DNA of 64,000 nt from Sphaerotilus uruguayifluvii (GCF_013294065.1 NZ_JABSNM010000002.1:1-64000), one strand, 5' to 3'. Positions 1 through 11,018 are shown, numbered from the stretch's first letter. The notes: a model not told the origin generated them from the letters alone. A program made the numbers and translations.

Positions 1-317
<317 letters not shown>

Positions 318-354
318 TCACGGGTGTCTCCGGAGTCGTGGTGGTTCTCGGGTA

Positions 355-1281
355 TCAGCGATCGGCCGCCAGCCCTTCTCGAAGTCGCACGAGGGCATCG
401 AGCGACTCCGTGCAAGGCGCCGGGGCGCCGAGCCGTCGCGCGGCGCGCAGCACCTCGCCGTTGATCGCGTCGATCTCGGTAGGCCGGCCAGCCAGCAGGT
501 CCTGCAGCATCGAGGGCTTGTGCGCCAGGTGGTGGTCCAGCGCGTGATCGAGCGTGGCATGCAGGCCGGCCTCGTCGACGCTGATGCCGTCGGCCACGGC
601 CACGGCGAGCACCTCGGCACCGATGCGGTGCGCCAGCGCCCGCGCGCCGGCTGCTCGGCCGACGTCGCCGACGGTTGCATTCGCCACTGCACAGATGCTG
701 TTCAGTGCCGCGTTGAAGGCCACCTTCTGCCAGATGGCTGCCTGCACCGTCGGATCGATGCTGGCAGACAGGCCGGCCTCGGTCAGCGCTTGCGCCAGCG
801 CGGACAGGCGTTCGTCGTGGCGGCCGTCGGCCATCATCATGCGGATGTGGCCTTCGCCGTGCGAGTGCACGTGGCCGGGGCCGACCATATCGGACGGCAC
901 GGTCGTCACGCCCACCGCGATGCGCTCCGGCGCGACGAAGCGCGCGAGGCGCTCGACATTGCCCAGGCCGTTCTGCAGCGTCAGCACCAGCGTGTCGGCC
1001 TGCAGCACGCCGCGGGCGGCCTCGAGCGCGTTGGCGGTGTGCAGGGTCTTCGTGAAGACGATCAGGCACTCCGGCCGGCTGGTTGCAGCTTCCGGGCGGT
1101 TGATCGCGACCCGCACCGTGCGAAGGCCTTGGCCGTCGGTGTCGAGCGTGAGGCCCTGCGCCTTCACTATGTCAATGTGCGCCGAGTTGACGTCCAGCAG
1201 TTCGACGTCGTGCCCGCGCTCGGCGAGCAGGCCACCAAACAGCGAGCCCATGGCGCCTGCGCCCAGGATGGTGACTTGCAT
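355..1281 (-). CDS. Ketopantoate-reductase-fold dehydrogenase (possible D-mandelate dehydrogenase)
   Basis: 308 residues, start ATG 1279-1281. The N-terminal Rossmann motif GAGAMGSLFGG (residues 6-16) and the C-terminal helical half with WQKVAFNAALN and TEIDAINGEVLR place it in the PanE/ApbA family, with the conserved Lys and Glu used for hydride transfer. At the end of the second beta strand the sequence is ELLDVN: an acidic residue, which normally favours NAD, whereas biosynthetic PanE binds NADPH through an Arg there. The KPR family includes NAD-dependent D-mandelate dehydrogenases of enterococci. Lying between pobA, a TRAP transporter and mdlC, an oxidising role on D-mandelate or its 4-hydroxy form is more likely than pantothenate synthesis. 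Substrate is inferred. Confidence 0.75.
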   Translation of the reverse strand: MQVTILGAGAMGSLFGGLLAERGHDVELLDVNSAHIDIVKAQGLTLDTDGQGLRTVRVAINRPEAATSRPECLIVFTKTLHTANALEAARGVLQADTLVLTLQNGLGNVERLARFVAPERIAVGVTTVPSDMVGPGHVHSHGEGHIRMMMADGRHDERLSALAQALTEAGLSASIDPTVQAAIWQKVAFNAALNSICAVANATVGDVGRAAGARALAHRIGAEVLAVAVADGISVDEAGLHATLDHALDHHLAHKPSMLQDLLAGRPTEIDAINGEVLRAARRLGAPAPCTESLDALVRLREGLAADR

Positions 1282-1294
1282 GGTCGTGCTCCGT

Positions 1295-2356
1295 TCAGCG
1301 GCTGTACTGCTTGACCAGGTTGCGCGCATCCTCCAGCAGGCGCTTGCCGTCGGCGCCCTTGGCGCCGACTTCCTTGACCCAGTCGTCGTCCACCGAATCG
1401 GTGGCCTTGACCCAGCGCTGGTACTCGGCGTCGGGCAGGTTGTAGAAGGTGCCGCCGGCGTCCTTGGCTGCCTTCTTGTAGGTTTCGGCCACCGCGTCGA
1501 AGCCGGTCTCGCCGGCCCAGGCCGATGTGGCAAGGCCGCTGTTGGCGTCGATCACGCGCTTGAGCTCCGGGGCCAGCGCGTCGTAGCGGGCCTGGTTCAT
1601 GGCGAACAGGAAGATCGTGTTGGAGATGCGCGGTGCGCCTGCGGGCACGTCCAGGTGGTACTTGGCGATCTCGGCGAGCTTGATGGAGGGCGTGCCTTCC
1701 CAGGGCACGGCGGCGCCGTCGACCACGCCCTTGGACAGCGACTCGGGCACTGCCGGCAGCGGCATCTGCACCGGGGTGGCGCCCAGGGCCGCCAGCATGC
1801 GCGAGTTGGCGCGGGTGGCGGCACGCACCTTCAGGCCCTTCATGTCCTCCAGCGTCTTGGGCTGCTTGCTGGTGAAGTGGAACAGCGCGCCGTCGTGCAG
1901 ATGCATGAACAGACGCTTGACGCCCTTGAACTCGTCGGCCGCGTTCTTGTCGACATAGGTCCACAGAGCCTGGCTGCCGGCCTTGGCGGTGACCGCCATC
2001 CAGGGCAGCTCGAACACTTCCGACTTGGTAAAGCGGCCGGCCGCGTAGGTGGGCACGGTCCACACGATGTCGGCCACGCCGTCGCGTGCCTGGTCGAACA
2101 GCTGCGCCGGCGTGCCGCCCAACTGCATGGCCGGATAGATCTGGCACTTGAGCCGGTCCCCGGACTCCTTGGCGATCTTGTCGCACCAGGGCTGGATCAG
2201 CTTCTGCTGGGCGCTCGAGGTCGACGGCAGAAAGTGATGCACGCGCAGCACCACCTGCTGTGCCCAGGTGGTGGTGGGCAGGCCGGCGGCCAGGGCGATG
2301 CCCATCAGGCCGACGGCACGTGCCAGGGTGGAAGTGCGATGCGCGGTGGCGGTCAT
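1295..2356 (-). CDS. dctP: TRAP transporter periplasmic solute receptor
   Basis: 353 residues from ATG 2354-2356, preceded by GGAGACACAC. A signal peptide (about residues 1-32, ending TTTWAQ) is followed by a DctP-type fold: VVLRVHHFLP, then the ligand-loop region LFDQARDGVADIVWTVP and the segment GLKVRAATRANSRMLAALGA, whose Arg normally clamps the carboxylate of the ligand. It captures an organic acid in the periplasm and delivers it to DctQM. The frame stays open far upstream, but only as a shadow of dctM; the signal peptide fixes the start. Aromatic carboxylates such as mandelate or benzoylformate are the likely ligands given the neighbours. Confidence 0.9.
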   Translation of the reverse strand: MTATAHRTSTLARAVGLMGIALAAGLPTTTWAQQVVLRVHHFLPSTSSAQQKLIQPWCDKIAKESGDRLKCQIYPAMQLGGTPAQLFDQARDGVADIVWTVPTYAAGRFTKSEVFELPWMAVTAKAGSQALWTYVDKNAADEFKGVKRLFMHLHDGALFHFTSKQPKTLEDMKGLKVRAATRANSRMLAALGATPVQMPLPAVPESLSKGVVDGAAVPWEGTPSIKLAEIAKYHLDVPAGAPRISNTIFLFAMNQARYDALAPELKRVIDANSGLATSAWAGETGFDAVAETYKKAAKDAGGTFYNLPDAEYQRWVKATDSVDDDWVKEVGAKGADGKRLLEDARNLVKQYSR

Positions 2357-2412
2357 GTGTGTCTCCAGAAGGTTGTTTGTCGAACGAGCGGGTTGCGGAT
2401 TCAAAGCGCCTG

Positions 2413-3747
2413 TCAGGCGCCGCCGAAGGTGTGCACCAGGATCAGGGCGGTGCTCGGGAACAGCACCATCAGCACGATGCGCACAAAGTCCGAGGCCAGA
2501 AAGGGCATGACGCCCTTGAAGGTCTCGACCAGGGGCACGTCCTTGGCCAGACGGTTGATGATGTAGACGTTCATGCCCACGGGTGGGTGCACCAGGCCGA
2601 TCTCCACCACCATCAGCGCCAGGATGCCGAACCAGACCGACTTGTCGACGTCCGGCAGACCATAGAAGTCGAGCCCCATCACCATCGGGTAGAAGATCGG
2701 GATGGTCAGCAGGATCATCGCCAGCGAGTCCATCACGCAACCCAGCAGGATGTAGATCAGCAGGATCATGGTCAGCACCAGCAGGGGCGGCATGCCGCTG
2801 CCCTTGACCCAGGCCGCCAGTTCGGTGGGCATCTGCGACAAGGCCAGTGCCGTGTTCAGCATGTCGGCGCCCAGCAGCACCAGGAAGATCATGGCCGTGG
2901 CCTGGGCCGTACCGAGCGCGCTGTCCAGCAGGCCGCGCCAGCGCATGCCGCCGGTGACCACCGCCAGCACGCCGCAGGCTGCCGCGCCGATGGCCGCAGC
3001 CTCGGTGGGATTGGCCCAGCCGCCGTAGATGCCGATGATCACCACAACAAACACCAGCAGCACCGGTGTCACCTGCAGCAGCGCGCTCAGGCGCTGCGGC
3101 CAGGGCACGCGCGGGCCGGCCGGGCCCATCTCGGGCTTCCAGCGCACGATCAGCTGAATCACCAGCATGTAGCCGGCCATGGCGATCAGGCCAGGCAGCA
3201 CTGCCGCCATGAACAGCTTGCCGATCGACTCCTGCGTGAGGATGGCGTAGATGACCAGGGGCACCGAAGGCGGGATCATGATGCCCAGCGTGCCGCCGGC
3301 CGCCAGCGCGCCGGTGGACAGGCTGCCGGCGTAGCCGTAGCGGCGCAGCTCGGGCAGGGCCACCTGGCCCATGGTTGCGGCGGTGGCCAGTGACGAGCCG
3401 CAGATGGCGCCGAAGCCGGCGCAGGCGCCGATGGCCGCCATGGCCACACCGCCGCGCCGATGCCCCATGAAGGCGCTGACGCAGCGGAACAGGCTGCTGC
3501 TGAGCCCGCCGTGGGTGGCGAACTGCCCCATCAGCAGGAACAGCGGGATGACCACCAGGTCGTAGTTGGACAGGCGTGCGTAAGGCAGCGACTTCAGCAG
3601 GTTCAGCCAGGGTCCGGTGTCGCCGCCCTGCAGGTAGACATAGCCACCCGCACCGGCGAAGAACATCGCTATGCCGATCGGCACGCGCAGGGCCATCAGC
3701 GTCAGCAGGAAGCCGAAGATGGCCAGTCCGAGGGCGATGCCGCTCAT
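2413..3747 (-). CDS. dctM: TRAP transporter large permease subunit
   Basis: 444 residues from ATG 3745-3747, overlapping the stop of the small subunit gene by ATGA. Roughly a dozen hydrophobic segments and the DctM hallmarks are visible, including GGTLGIMIPPSVPLVIYA in the middle and HPPVGMNVYIIN near the C-terminus. The protein forms the Na+-dependent transport channel that works with dctQ and the receptor dctP downstream (56 bases away). Length is normal for the family. Confidence 0.93.
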   Translation of the reverse strand: MSGIALGLAIFGFLLTLMALRVPIGIAMFFAGAGGYVYLQGGDTGPWLNLLKSLPYARLSNYDLVVIPLFLLMGQFATHGGLSSSLFRCVSAFMGHRRGGVAMAAIGACAGFGAICGSSLATAATMGQVALPELRRYGYAGSLSTGALAAGGTLGIMIPPSVPLVIYAILTQESIGKLFMAAVLPGLIAMAGYMLVIQLIVRWKPEMGPAGPRVPWPQRLSALLQVTPVLLVFVVVIIGIYGGWANPTEAAAIGAAACGVLAVVTGGMRWRGLLDSALGTAQATAMIFLVLLGADMLNTALALSQMPTELAAWVKGSGMPPLLVLTMILLIYILLGCVMDSLAMILLTIPIFYPMVMGLDFYGLPDVDKSVWFGILALMVVEIGLVHPPVGMNVYIINRLAKDVPLVETFKGVMPFLASDFVRIVLMVLFPSTALILVHTFGGA

Positions 3748-4307
3748 GCTGAGCCCTCCGCCGCGCCTTCTGCAGCGCCGCCCCATGCCTGGCCCAGGTG
3801 CCAGCCGGCGACGTACAGCCCGGCCAGCGCCAACAGCGCGAAGCCCGGCAGCATGGCCAATTGGGCCCAGCCCACCGGCCAGCCCAGGATGGCCGACGTT
3901 TCGCCGGATTCCAGCGTCGACAGCGCACCCACGCCGGCACGCCAGAACAGCAGCACGCCCAGTGCGCTCACCAGCAGCGAGCCCAGGGCATCAAGCTGGT
4001 GGATCACGCGGGCGCGCAGCCGCAAGGTGAAGAAGTCCACCTTCACGTCGCCATGGTTCATGTGGCAGTAGGCGAAGAAGCTGGCCGACGCGGCGGCGGC
4101 CACCATCTGCAGCACCTCCACGTCGCCGGGCACCGGCGCCGAGGCCAGCTTGCGCCCGACGATGGACACGATGGACATCGCCACCAGGCCCACGAAGAGC
4201 AGGCCGCCAGCCACCGACAAGGCCTTGCAGCTGTTCAGCAGCAGGCGGCCGGCCGGTCCGTAGGGGGAGGGGGCCGGCGCGAGGTCGCCGGGCAATGCGT
4301 CATTCAT
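3744..4307 (-). CDS. dctQ: TRAP transporter small permease subunit
   Basis: 187 residues from ATG 4305-4307. Four hydrophobic segments are visible (about 36-56, 75-95, 115-135 and 150-172) with the family pattern VSIVGRKLASAPVPGDVEVLQ after the first. It is the four-helix partner of DctM. Translational coupling to dctM through a 4-base overlap supports fixed stoichiometry. The open frame extends upstream to 4538 but that part reads through the aldehyde dehydrogenase gene in another frame. Confidence 0.9.
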   Translation of the reverse strand: MNDALPGDLAPAPSPYGPAGRLLLNSCKALSVAGGLLFVGLVAMSIVSIVGRKLASAPVPGDVEVLQMVAAAASASFFAYCHMNHGDVKVDFFTLRLRARVIHQLDALGSLLVSALGVLLFWRAGVGALSTLESGETSAILGWPVGWAQLAMLPGFALLALAGLYVAGWHLGQAWGGAAEGAAEGSA

Positions 4308-4347
4308 GGTTTCGATCTCTTTCTCATCACGAACCGGACGATCCGCT

Positions 4348-5799
4348 TCAGAAGGGGTAGTGGCGAGGGGCGGTCTGCACGGTGATCCATCGCAGTTCGC
4401 TGAAGGCCTCAATGCCCGCTTGCCCACCGAAGCGGCCCCAGCCGCTGGCCTTGACGCCGCCGAAGGGCATCTGCGCCTCGTCGTGCACCGTGGGCCCGTT
4501 GACGTGGCAGATGCCCGACTCGATGCGCTGCGCCACACGCCAGCCGCGCGCGGTGTCGACGGTGAACACAGCGGCCGACAGGCCGAATTCGTTGTCGTTG
4601 GCGCAGGCGATCGCGGCCTCCTCGCCGGCCACGCGCACGATGGCCTTGACCGGCGCGAAGGTCTCCTCGCGGTAGATACGCATCGCGGGCGTCACGCGGT
4701 CCAGCAGCGTGGCGGGCATCAGCGTGCTGTCGGCCTTGCCGCCGCACACCAGCACGGCACCCTGGGCCAGCGCGTCGTCGATGAGTTCGTTGACGCGGTG
4801 GACCGTCCTCATGTCGACCACCGAGCCGAGCACCACCGGGCCCTGGCGCGGGTCGCCCAGCGGCAGCGCCTGGGCCTTGGCCGCGAGCTTGGCGACGAAG
4901 GCATCGGCGACCTTCTCGTCGACGACGATGCGCTCGGTAGACATGCAGATCTGGCCCGAGTTGGCAAAGGCGCCGAAGGCAGCGCCGTTGACGGCTGCGT
5001 CGAGGTCGGCATCGTCGAGCACCAGCAGCGGCGCCTTGCCGCCGAGTTCGAGCACGGAGGGCTTGAGATGCTCGGCACAGACCTTGGCGATGATGCGGCC
5101 CACATGGGTGGAACCGGTGAAGTTGACGCGTCGCACCGCCGGGTGGGCGATCATGGCCTCGACGACCTGTGCCGCATCGGCCGGCGCATTGGTGACGAAG
5201 TTGACCACGCCCTTAGGCAGTCCGGCCTCCTGCAGCGCCTGGATGATGAGGCCGTGCGTCTCGGGGCACAGTTCGCTGCCCTTGAACACCACCGTGTTGC
5301 CGCAGGCCAGCGGCACGGCGACGGCGCGTACGCCCAGGATGACCGGCGCATTCCACGGCGCGATGCCGAGCACCACACCGGCGGCCTGTCGCGTGGCCAT
5401 CGCGAGGCTGCCCGGCACGTTGGAGGGGATCACCTGGCCTTCGATCTGCGTCGTCAGCGCGGCAGCCTCGACAAGCATGTCCGCCGCCAGGTGCACGTTG
5501 AAGCCGGCCCAGATCGCCGAGGAGCCGATCTCCGCAGCCATCGCACGGGTGAAGTCGGCGGCACGTGCTTCGAGCGCGTGAGCGGCCTTGAGCAGCAGCG
5601 CGCGGCGCTCGCCCGGCGCGGTGCCGGACCACGCAGGGAAGGCCGCCGAAGCCGCTTCGACGGCGGCGACCGCATCCTCGGGCGAGGCGGCAGGCGCCGT
5701 GGTGGCCACTTGGCCGTCCAGCGGGTTGGCGCGCGTGAAGCTTGCGCCCGAGCGGGCCTGCGCCGGCTCGCCGTTGATGAGCATCGAAATGGAAGCCAT
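4348..5799 (-). CDS. NAD(P)-dependent aromatic aldehyde dehydrogenase
   Basis: 483 residues. All aldehyde dehydrogenase landmarks are present: PWN (148-150), VFKGSE with the cofactor Lys (173), the FTGSTHVGR cofactor loop (227-235), the general base Glu251 in ELGGK, and the nucleophile Cys285 in NSGQICMSTER. The sequence most resembles the vanillin/salicylaldehyde/benzaldehyde dehydrogenase group. Directly downstream of mdlC (36 bases), it would oxidise benzaldehyde or 4-hydroxybenzaldehyde produced by decarboxylation to the corresponding benzoate. Cytoplasmic. Exact aldehyde specificity cannot be read from sequence. Confidence 0.92.
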   Translation of the reverse strand: MASISMLINGEPAQARSGASFTRANPLDGQVATTAPAASPEDAVAAVEAASAAFPAWSGTAPGERRALLLKAAHALEARAADFTRAMAAEIGSSAIWAGFNVHLAADMLVEAAALTTQIEGQVIPSNVPGSLAMATRQAAGVVLGIAPWNAPVILGVRAVAVPLACGNTVVFKGSELCPETHGLIIQALQEAGLPKGVVNFVTNAPADAAQVVEAMIAHPAVRRVNFTGSTHVGRIIAKVCAEHLKPSVLELGGKAPLLVLDDADLDAAVNGAAFGAFANSGQICMSTERIVVDEKVADAFVAKLAAKAQALPLGDPRQGPVVLGSVVDMRTVHRVNELIDDALAQGAVLVCGGKADSTLMPATLLDRVTPAMRIYREETFAPVKAIVRVAGEEAAIACANDNEFGLSAAVFTVDTARGWRVAQRIESGICHVNGPTVHDEAQMPFGGVKASGWGRFGGQAGIEAFSELRWITVQTAPRHYPF

Positions 5800-5835
5800 G
5801 ATGTGTCTCCAGTGTGGGTATGGGTGCCAGTGGCC

Positions 5836-7455
5836 TCAGGCCACCACGATCTCGACCAGATTCGCGCTTGGATGCGCCTGCGACAGCGCCTGCGACAGCG
5901 CAGACCGCAGGTCGGCAGCGGACTCGATGCGCACGCCGGGCAGCCCGTGGCCCTTTGCGAGGGCGATGAAGTCCAGCCCCGGCAGGTCGGTGCCGGCGGG
6001 CTTGTCGCCAGGTGCGTAGCCGAACACCGGCGCGAAATCCTGCAGCGCGGCGTAGCGCCCGTTGTTGAGGATGACGAAGGTGAGCGGCAATCCGAGCTGT
6101 GAGGCGGAGTACAGCGCCTGGATCGCGTAGAGGCTCGAGCCGTCGCCGATCAGCGCGATCACCCGGCCCGGCTTGCCGAGCCGCTGGCGGGCCAGCGCGA
6201 CGCCGACCGCCGCCGGCATGCCGTGGCCCAGGCCGCCGCTGGCCATGGTGTAGAAGGTTTCCGCGCCGTGCATCGGCAGGTAACGCTGCATCACGCCGCG
6301 CGAACCTGGGGCTTCCTCGACAACGACGTCGTCCGCGCCACGCACGGCATCGAGGGTCTGCAGCGCAAAGGCGACCGACATCGGTGAGCCGGCCTCTGCC
6401 GGCGGCACGGGCTGGCGCTCGGGCGGCGCCGCACGGTCAACCTGCGCCGCAGGGCCTTGCAGCAGCGAGTCAACCGCCAAGTCGATGCTGGCGACCACCG
6501 CGTCGCCTGTCGGCGTCCAGGCTGCGATCTGCGGGTCGTCGACCACCTGCCAGAGTTGTGCCTGCGGCGGGATGTGCGGACCTTGGCCCTCGACGTGGTA
6601 GCTGAACGCGGGCGCGCCGAGCACGAGCAGCAGGTCGTGGCCCGACAGCGCCTCGACGATGCGCTCGCGCATGGCGGGCAGGAAACCCTGGAATAGGCGG
6701 TGCTGCTCCGGGAAGCCGCAGCGTGCGCTCATCGGTGCGGCGTACACGGCTGCGTGATGGCGCTCGGCCAGTTGCACGACGCGTTCGACGGCACCGTCGC
6801 GGTCCACGCCCGCACCGACAACAATCGCCGGCGCACGGCTCTGCGCCAGCGCCTGAGCGACGCGGGCGATGGCGTGCGGCTCCGGCGCGATCGCATGACT
6901 GACCTGTCGCGGATCGACCCAGTCGCACGGCCGGTCCCAGTCATCGGCCGGGATCGACAGGAACACCGGTCCGCATGGCGGCTGCATCGCCATGTGCCAG
7001 GCGCGCAGCAGCGCGAGCGGGACGTCCTCGGCGCGCGCCGGCTCGCAGGCCCACTTCACGTAGGGTTTCGGCAGTTCGGTGGCTTGCGTGGCGGCCAGGA
7101 ACGGATCGAACGGCAGGATGGCGCGCGACTGCTGGCCGGCGGTCACGATGAGCGGCGTCTGGTTGCGAAAGGCGGTGAAGATGTTGCCCATCGCATGGCC
7201 GACGCCAGCGGCCGAATGCAGGTTCACCATCGCCGCTCGGCGCGTAGCCTGGGCATAGCCGTCGGCCATGCCGACGACGACCGACTCCTGCAGGCCGAGG
7301 ATGTAGCGAAAGTCTTCTGGGAAGTCGCGGAACATCGGCAGCTCGGTCGAGCCGGGATTGCCGAAGACGGTATCCAGGCCGAGCTCGCGCATCAACCGCA
7401 GGAACGCGTCGCGAACAGTGGGGCGAGGGGTCGAGGAGGTGTGGCTGGAAGGCAT
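5836..7455 (-). CDS. mdlC: Benzoylformate decarboxylase (ThDP-dependent)
   Basis: 539 residues. It decarboxylates benzoylformate (phenylglyoxylate) to benzaldehyde with thiamine diphosphate and Mg. The N-terminal pyrimidine domain has GNPGSTELP (32-40) with the active-site Ser36, the activating Glu57 in LQESVVVGMADG and the catalytic His80 in NLHSAAG, as in Pseudomonas MdlC. The C-terminal domain has the ThDP/Mg motif GDG (437-439) through NN (464-465). Related decarboxylases (oxalyl-CoA, acetolactate synthase) lack this Ser/His pair pattern, so MdlC is preferred. First gene of the minus-strand catabolic operon and divergent from the LysR gene, 72 bases away. Confidence 0.9.
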   Translation of the reverse strand: MPSSHTSSTPRPTVRDAFLRLMRELGLDTVFGNPGSTELPMFRDFPEDFRYILGLQESVVVGMADGYAQATRRAAMVNLHSAAGVGHAMGNIFTAFRNQTPLIVTAGQQSRAILPFDPFLAATQATELPKPYVKWACEPARAEDVPLALLRAWHMAMQPPCGPVFLSIPADDWDRPCDWVDPRQVSHAIAPEPHAIARVAQALAQSRAPAIVVGAGVDRDGAVERVVQLAERHHAAVYAAPMSARCGFPEQHRLFQGFLPAMRERIVEALSGHDLLLVLGAPAFSYHVEGQGPHIPPQAQLWQVVDDPQIAAWTPTGDAVVASIDLAVDSLLQGPAAQVDRAAPPERQPVPPAEAGSPMSVAFALQTLDAVRGADDVVVEEAPGSRGVMQRYLPMHGAETFYTMASGGLGHGMPAAVGVALARQRLGKPGRVIALIGDGSSLYAIQALYSASQLGLPLTFVILNNGRYAALQDFAPVFGYAPGDKPAGTDLPGLDFIALAKGHGLPGVRIESAADLRSALSQALSQAHPSANLVEIVVA

Positions 7456-7478
7456 GGCGCCAGTCTCCCCCCTGTGAA

Positions 7479-7499
7479 ATCATTGGACAATAATATGAT
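7479..7499. promoter_or_regulatory. LysR-type operator (ATCAT-N11-ATGAT)
   Basis: In the 72-base space between the divergent mdlC and lysR genes lies ATCAT, 11 bases, ATGAT: a dyad fitting the T-N11-A rule for LysR-family recognition boxes. Its position between both starts suits activation of the catabolic operon together with autoregulation. Seen directly; binding is inferred. Confidence 0.6.
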
Positions 7500-7527
7500 G
7501 CTGCTAAGTGATATCCAGAAAACCAAT

Positions 7528-8436
7528 ATGAAGGACATCGACCTGAATCTGCTGCGGCTGTTCGACGCGGTCTACCGCACGCGCAACATCAGCCGCGCGG
7601 CCGAGCAGCTCGGCATGTCGCAGCCCGCCACCAGTCAGGCGCTGACACGGTTGCGACTCGCCCTCGGCGACCACCTGTTCGAGCGCACGGCGGGAGGTGT
7701 GCGCCCGACGCAGCGCGCGGAGCGCCTGGCGCGTTCGGTGCAGGCTGGCCTGGCGCTGCTCGAGGCGGGCGTCAGCGACGAGGACTCCTTCGAGGCGAGC
7801 ACATCGACGGCGGAGCTTCGGCTGCACCTGACCGATATCGGCGAAGCACGCTTTCTCCCGGCACTGATGGCGGAGATGCGGCGCGTGGCGCCCGGCATCC
7901 GGGTCAGGGCTGCGACGTGGCCGCGCGACGACATCGCGCAGGCGCTCGACAACGGGCTGATCCACTTCGCGATCGGCTTCCTGCCGGAAGTGGACCAGAC
8001 CGCCCGGATTGACCTTCTGACCGATCGTTATGTGCTGCTGATGCGGTCCGGCCACCCGCTCGCCCCGCCGGCGGGGCGCCGGTCCCTCGGCCTGGAGCAA
8101 TTGCGGCGCCTTGACCTGGTGTCGGTGCAGTCGCACGCGCAGACGCTGCGGATCCTGCATTCGCTCAAGCTCGAGGATCGCATCCGGCTCGTGACCTCCA
8201 CATTCCTCGCGCTGCCTGCGATCGTGCGCACCACCGACATGGCCGTGCTGATGCCGAAGGCTATTGCCGAGACATTCGAACCCGCCGAGCAATTCAGGGT
8301 GATCGACGCTCGCCTGCCGGCCGGCGACTTCACCGTGGCGCTGCACTGGAGCCGCCGACACGAGCACACGCCGATGCTTCGCTGGGGCCGCGACGCCATC
8401 GTGCGCTTGTTCAAGGCACCGTCGAAGAGGCGCTGA
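7528..8436 (+). CDS. LysR-family transcriptional regulator of the benzoylformate operon
   Basis: 302 residues from ATG 7528-7530, chosen because the family's N-terminus (MKDIDLNLLRLFDAVY) starts here; two in-frame ATGs lie 30 bases or so upstream. The helix-turn-helix is at about residues 18-40 (ISRAAEQLGMSQPATSQALT), followed by an effector-binding domain of periplasmic-binding fold. Closest in general pattern to NodD/PcaQ/LinR-like regulators. It is divergent from mdlC and probably responds to an aromatic acid of the pathway. The TN11A box in the intergenic space is its likely site. Confidence 0.9.
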   Translation: MKDIDLNLLRLFDAVYRTRNISRAAEQLGMSQPATSQALTRLRLALGDHLFERTAGGVRPTQRAERLARSVQAGLALLEAGVSDEDSFEASTSTAELRLHLTDIGEARFLPALMAEMRRVAPGIRVRAATWPRDDIAQALDNGLIHFAIGFLPEVDQTARIDLLTDRYVLLMRSGHPLAPPAGRRSLGLEQLRRLDLVSVQSHAQTLRILHSLKLEDRIRLVTSTFLALPAIVRTTDMAVLMPKAIAETFEPAEQFRVIDARLPAGDFTVALHWSRRHEHTPMLRWGRDAIVRLFKAPSKRR

Positions 8437-8979
8437 AGTTTCCCAAAGTCCGGGAACAAGTGCATCGGCACTGGCTGGCGCACCGTGGCCTTGGCCTGAT
8501 GGAGGGCCGCTTTGCCGAGTCACTGGGGACTGCTTTGGGTCGATTCGGGCCTGCCGCTCCGGCAGGGACCGGTCGTTCACAGCGCCACACTGCTACCAGG
8601 CAACGCGTACGGCCGCTGCCCAACAGTTCGCCGACATTCACGGCGGACCCGGCCGCCAATGCGAAGGTCGGCTTGATGGTGGTCAGCGTGAGTTCGCCCG
8701 TCCGAGTCGACCGGCGACAACCGCTGCCTAACCGCCGTCCGGATCAACTGCAGCGCCACACCTCCCACTCAAGCCCCAGCATCCACCATCGGCGGTGACT
8801 CCGATTGGCCGCGCATCTGATCCGTCAGCAGCCCGGGGCGCCCAGCCGCGCCCTACCGCCACCGGCTCGGCGGGTGCGCCGGCCGGCAGCCCCTGCAGCT
8901 TGGCGAAGGCGGCTTCCAGCGTCAGTTCTCCGGCGGGCAGCGTGCACCGCGTCGACCGACAGGCCCGGATGTACCCTTT
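8437..8979. other. Non-coding stretch, no supported gene
   Basis: About 540 bases after the LysR gene hold no frame with recognisable protein motifs, no ribosome binding site ahead of a plausible start, no T-tailed hairpin and no tRNA. Together with the pseudogene fragment that follows, it looks like eroded coding DNA. Confidence 0.5.
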
Positions 8980-9132
8980 GAGGGCACGCACCTGCGGCGC
9001 CCGGCGCTCGTCCACGCCCCGGACGCCCCGCCGGGCCGCGCGATCGTGGTCGAGGTGTGGGCGCTGCCGGCCGCGCCGGGGGGCGCGACCGACATCACCG
9101 GCCGGGGCGACTGGCGGGCCGGGCTCGCCCAG
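8980..9132 (+). pseudogene. Allophanate hydrolase C-terminal remnant
   Basis: In the plus frame starting at 8980 one reads RRPALV, GRAIVVEVWALPA and then GGATDITGRGDWRAGLA. These match, in order, the end of the C-terminal domain of allophanate hydrolase (AtzF/DUR2 type), whose family pattern is RPGL..., AIEVEVWALP..., then DIT..GGWRA. The ~35 residues that normally separate the last two blocks are missing, and there is no start codon or N-terminal amidase domain. This is a deletion remnant of a urea-degradation gene abutting the glpV stop. Recognition is by pattern only. Confidence 0.55.
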
Positions 9133-9142
9133 AAGCCGGGGC

Positions 9143-10876
<1,734 letters not shown>

Positions 10877-11018
10877 CGCTTGTCTCCTCATCCTCGAAAA
10901 GGGGAATGCTTCAGGAACGCGCTGCCCCGTGTTCTCGTGCGGAGGCCCTCGGCCCCGGGGCAGCACCCGGGCCGGATTCCTCGTTCTTGCGTCCTCGTCG
11001 TCGCGCGGCGCCCGGCCC

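Noticed and set aside
355-1281. Plain annotation as biosynthetic 2-dehydropantoate 2-reductase (panE)
   Set aside because: Fold agrees but the acidic NAD-type residue and the catabolic neighbourhood argue against pantothenate synthesis; kept as a family-level call.
8437-8979. Short frames (for example 8460-8798 plus, 8577-8768 minus) as genes
   Set aside because: No ribosome binding site, atypical codon use and no recognisable motif; treated as non-coding.
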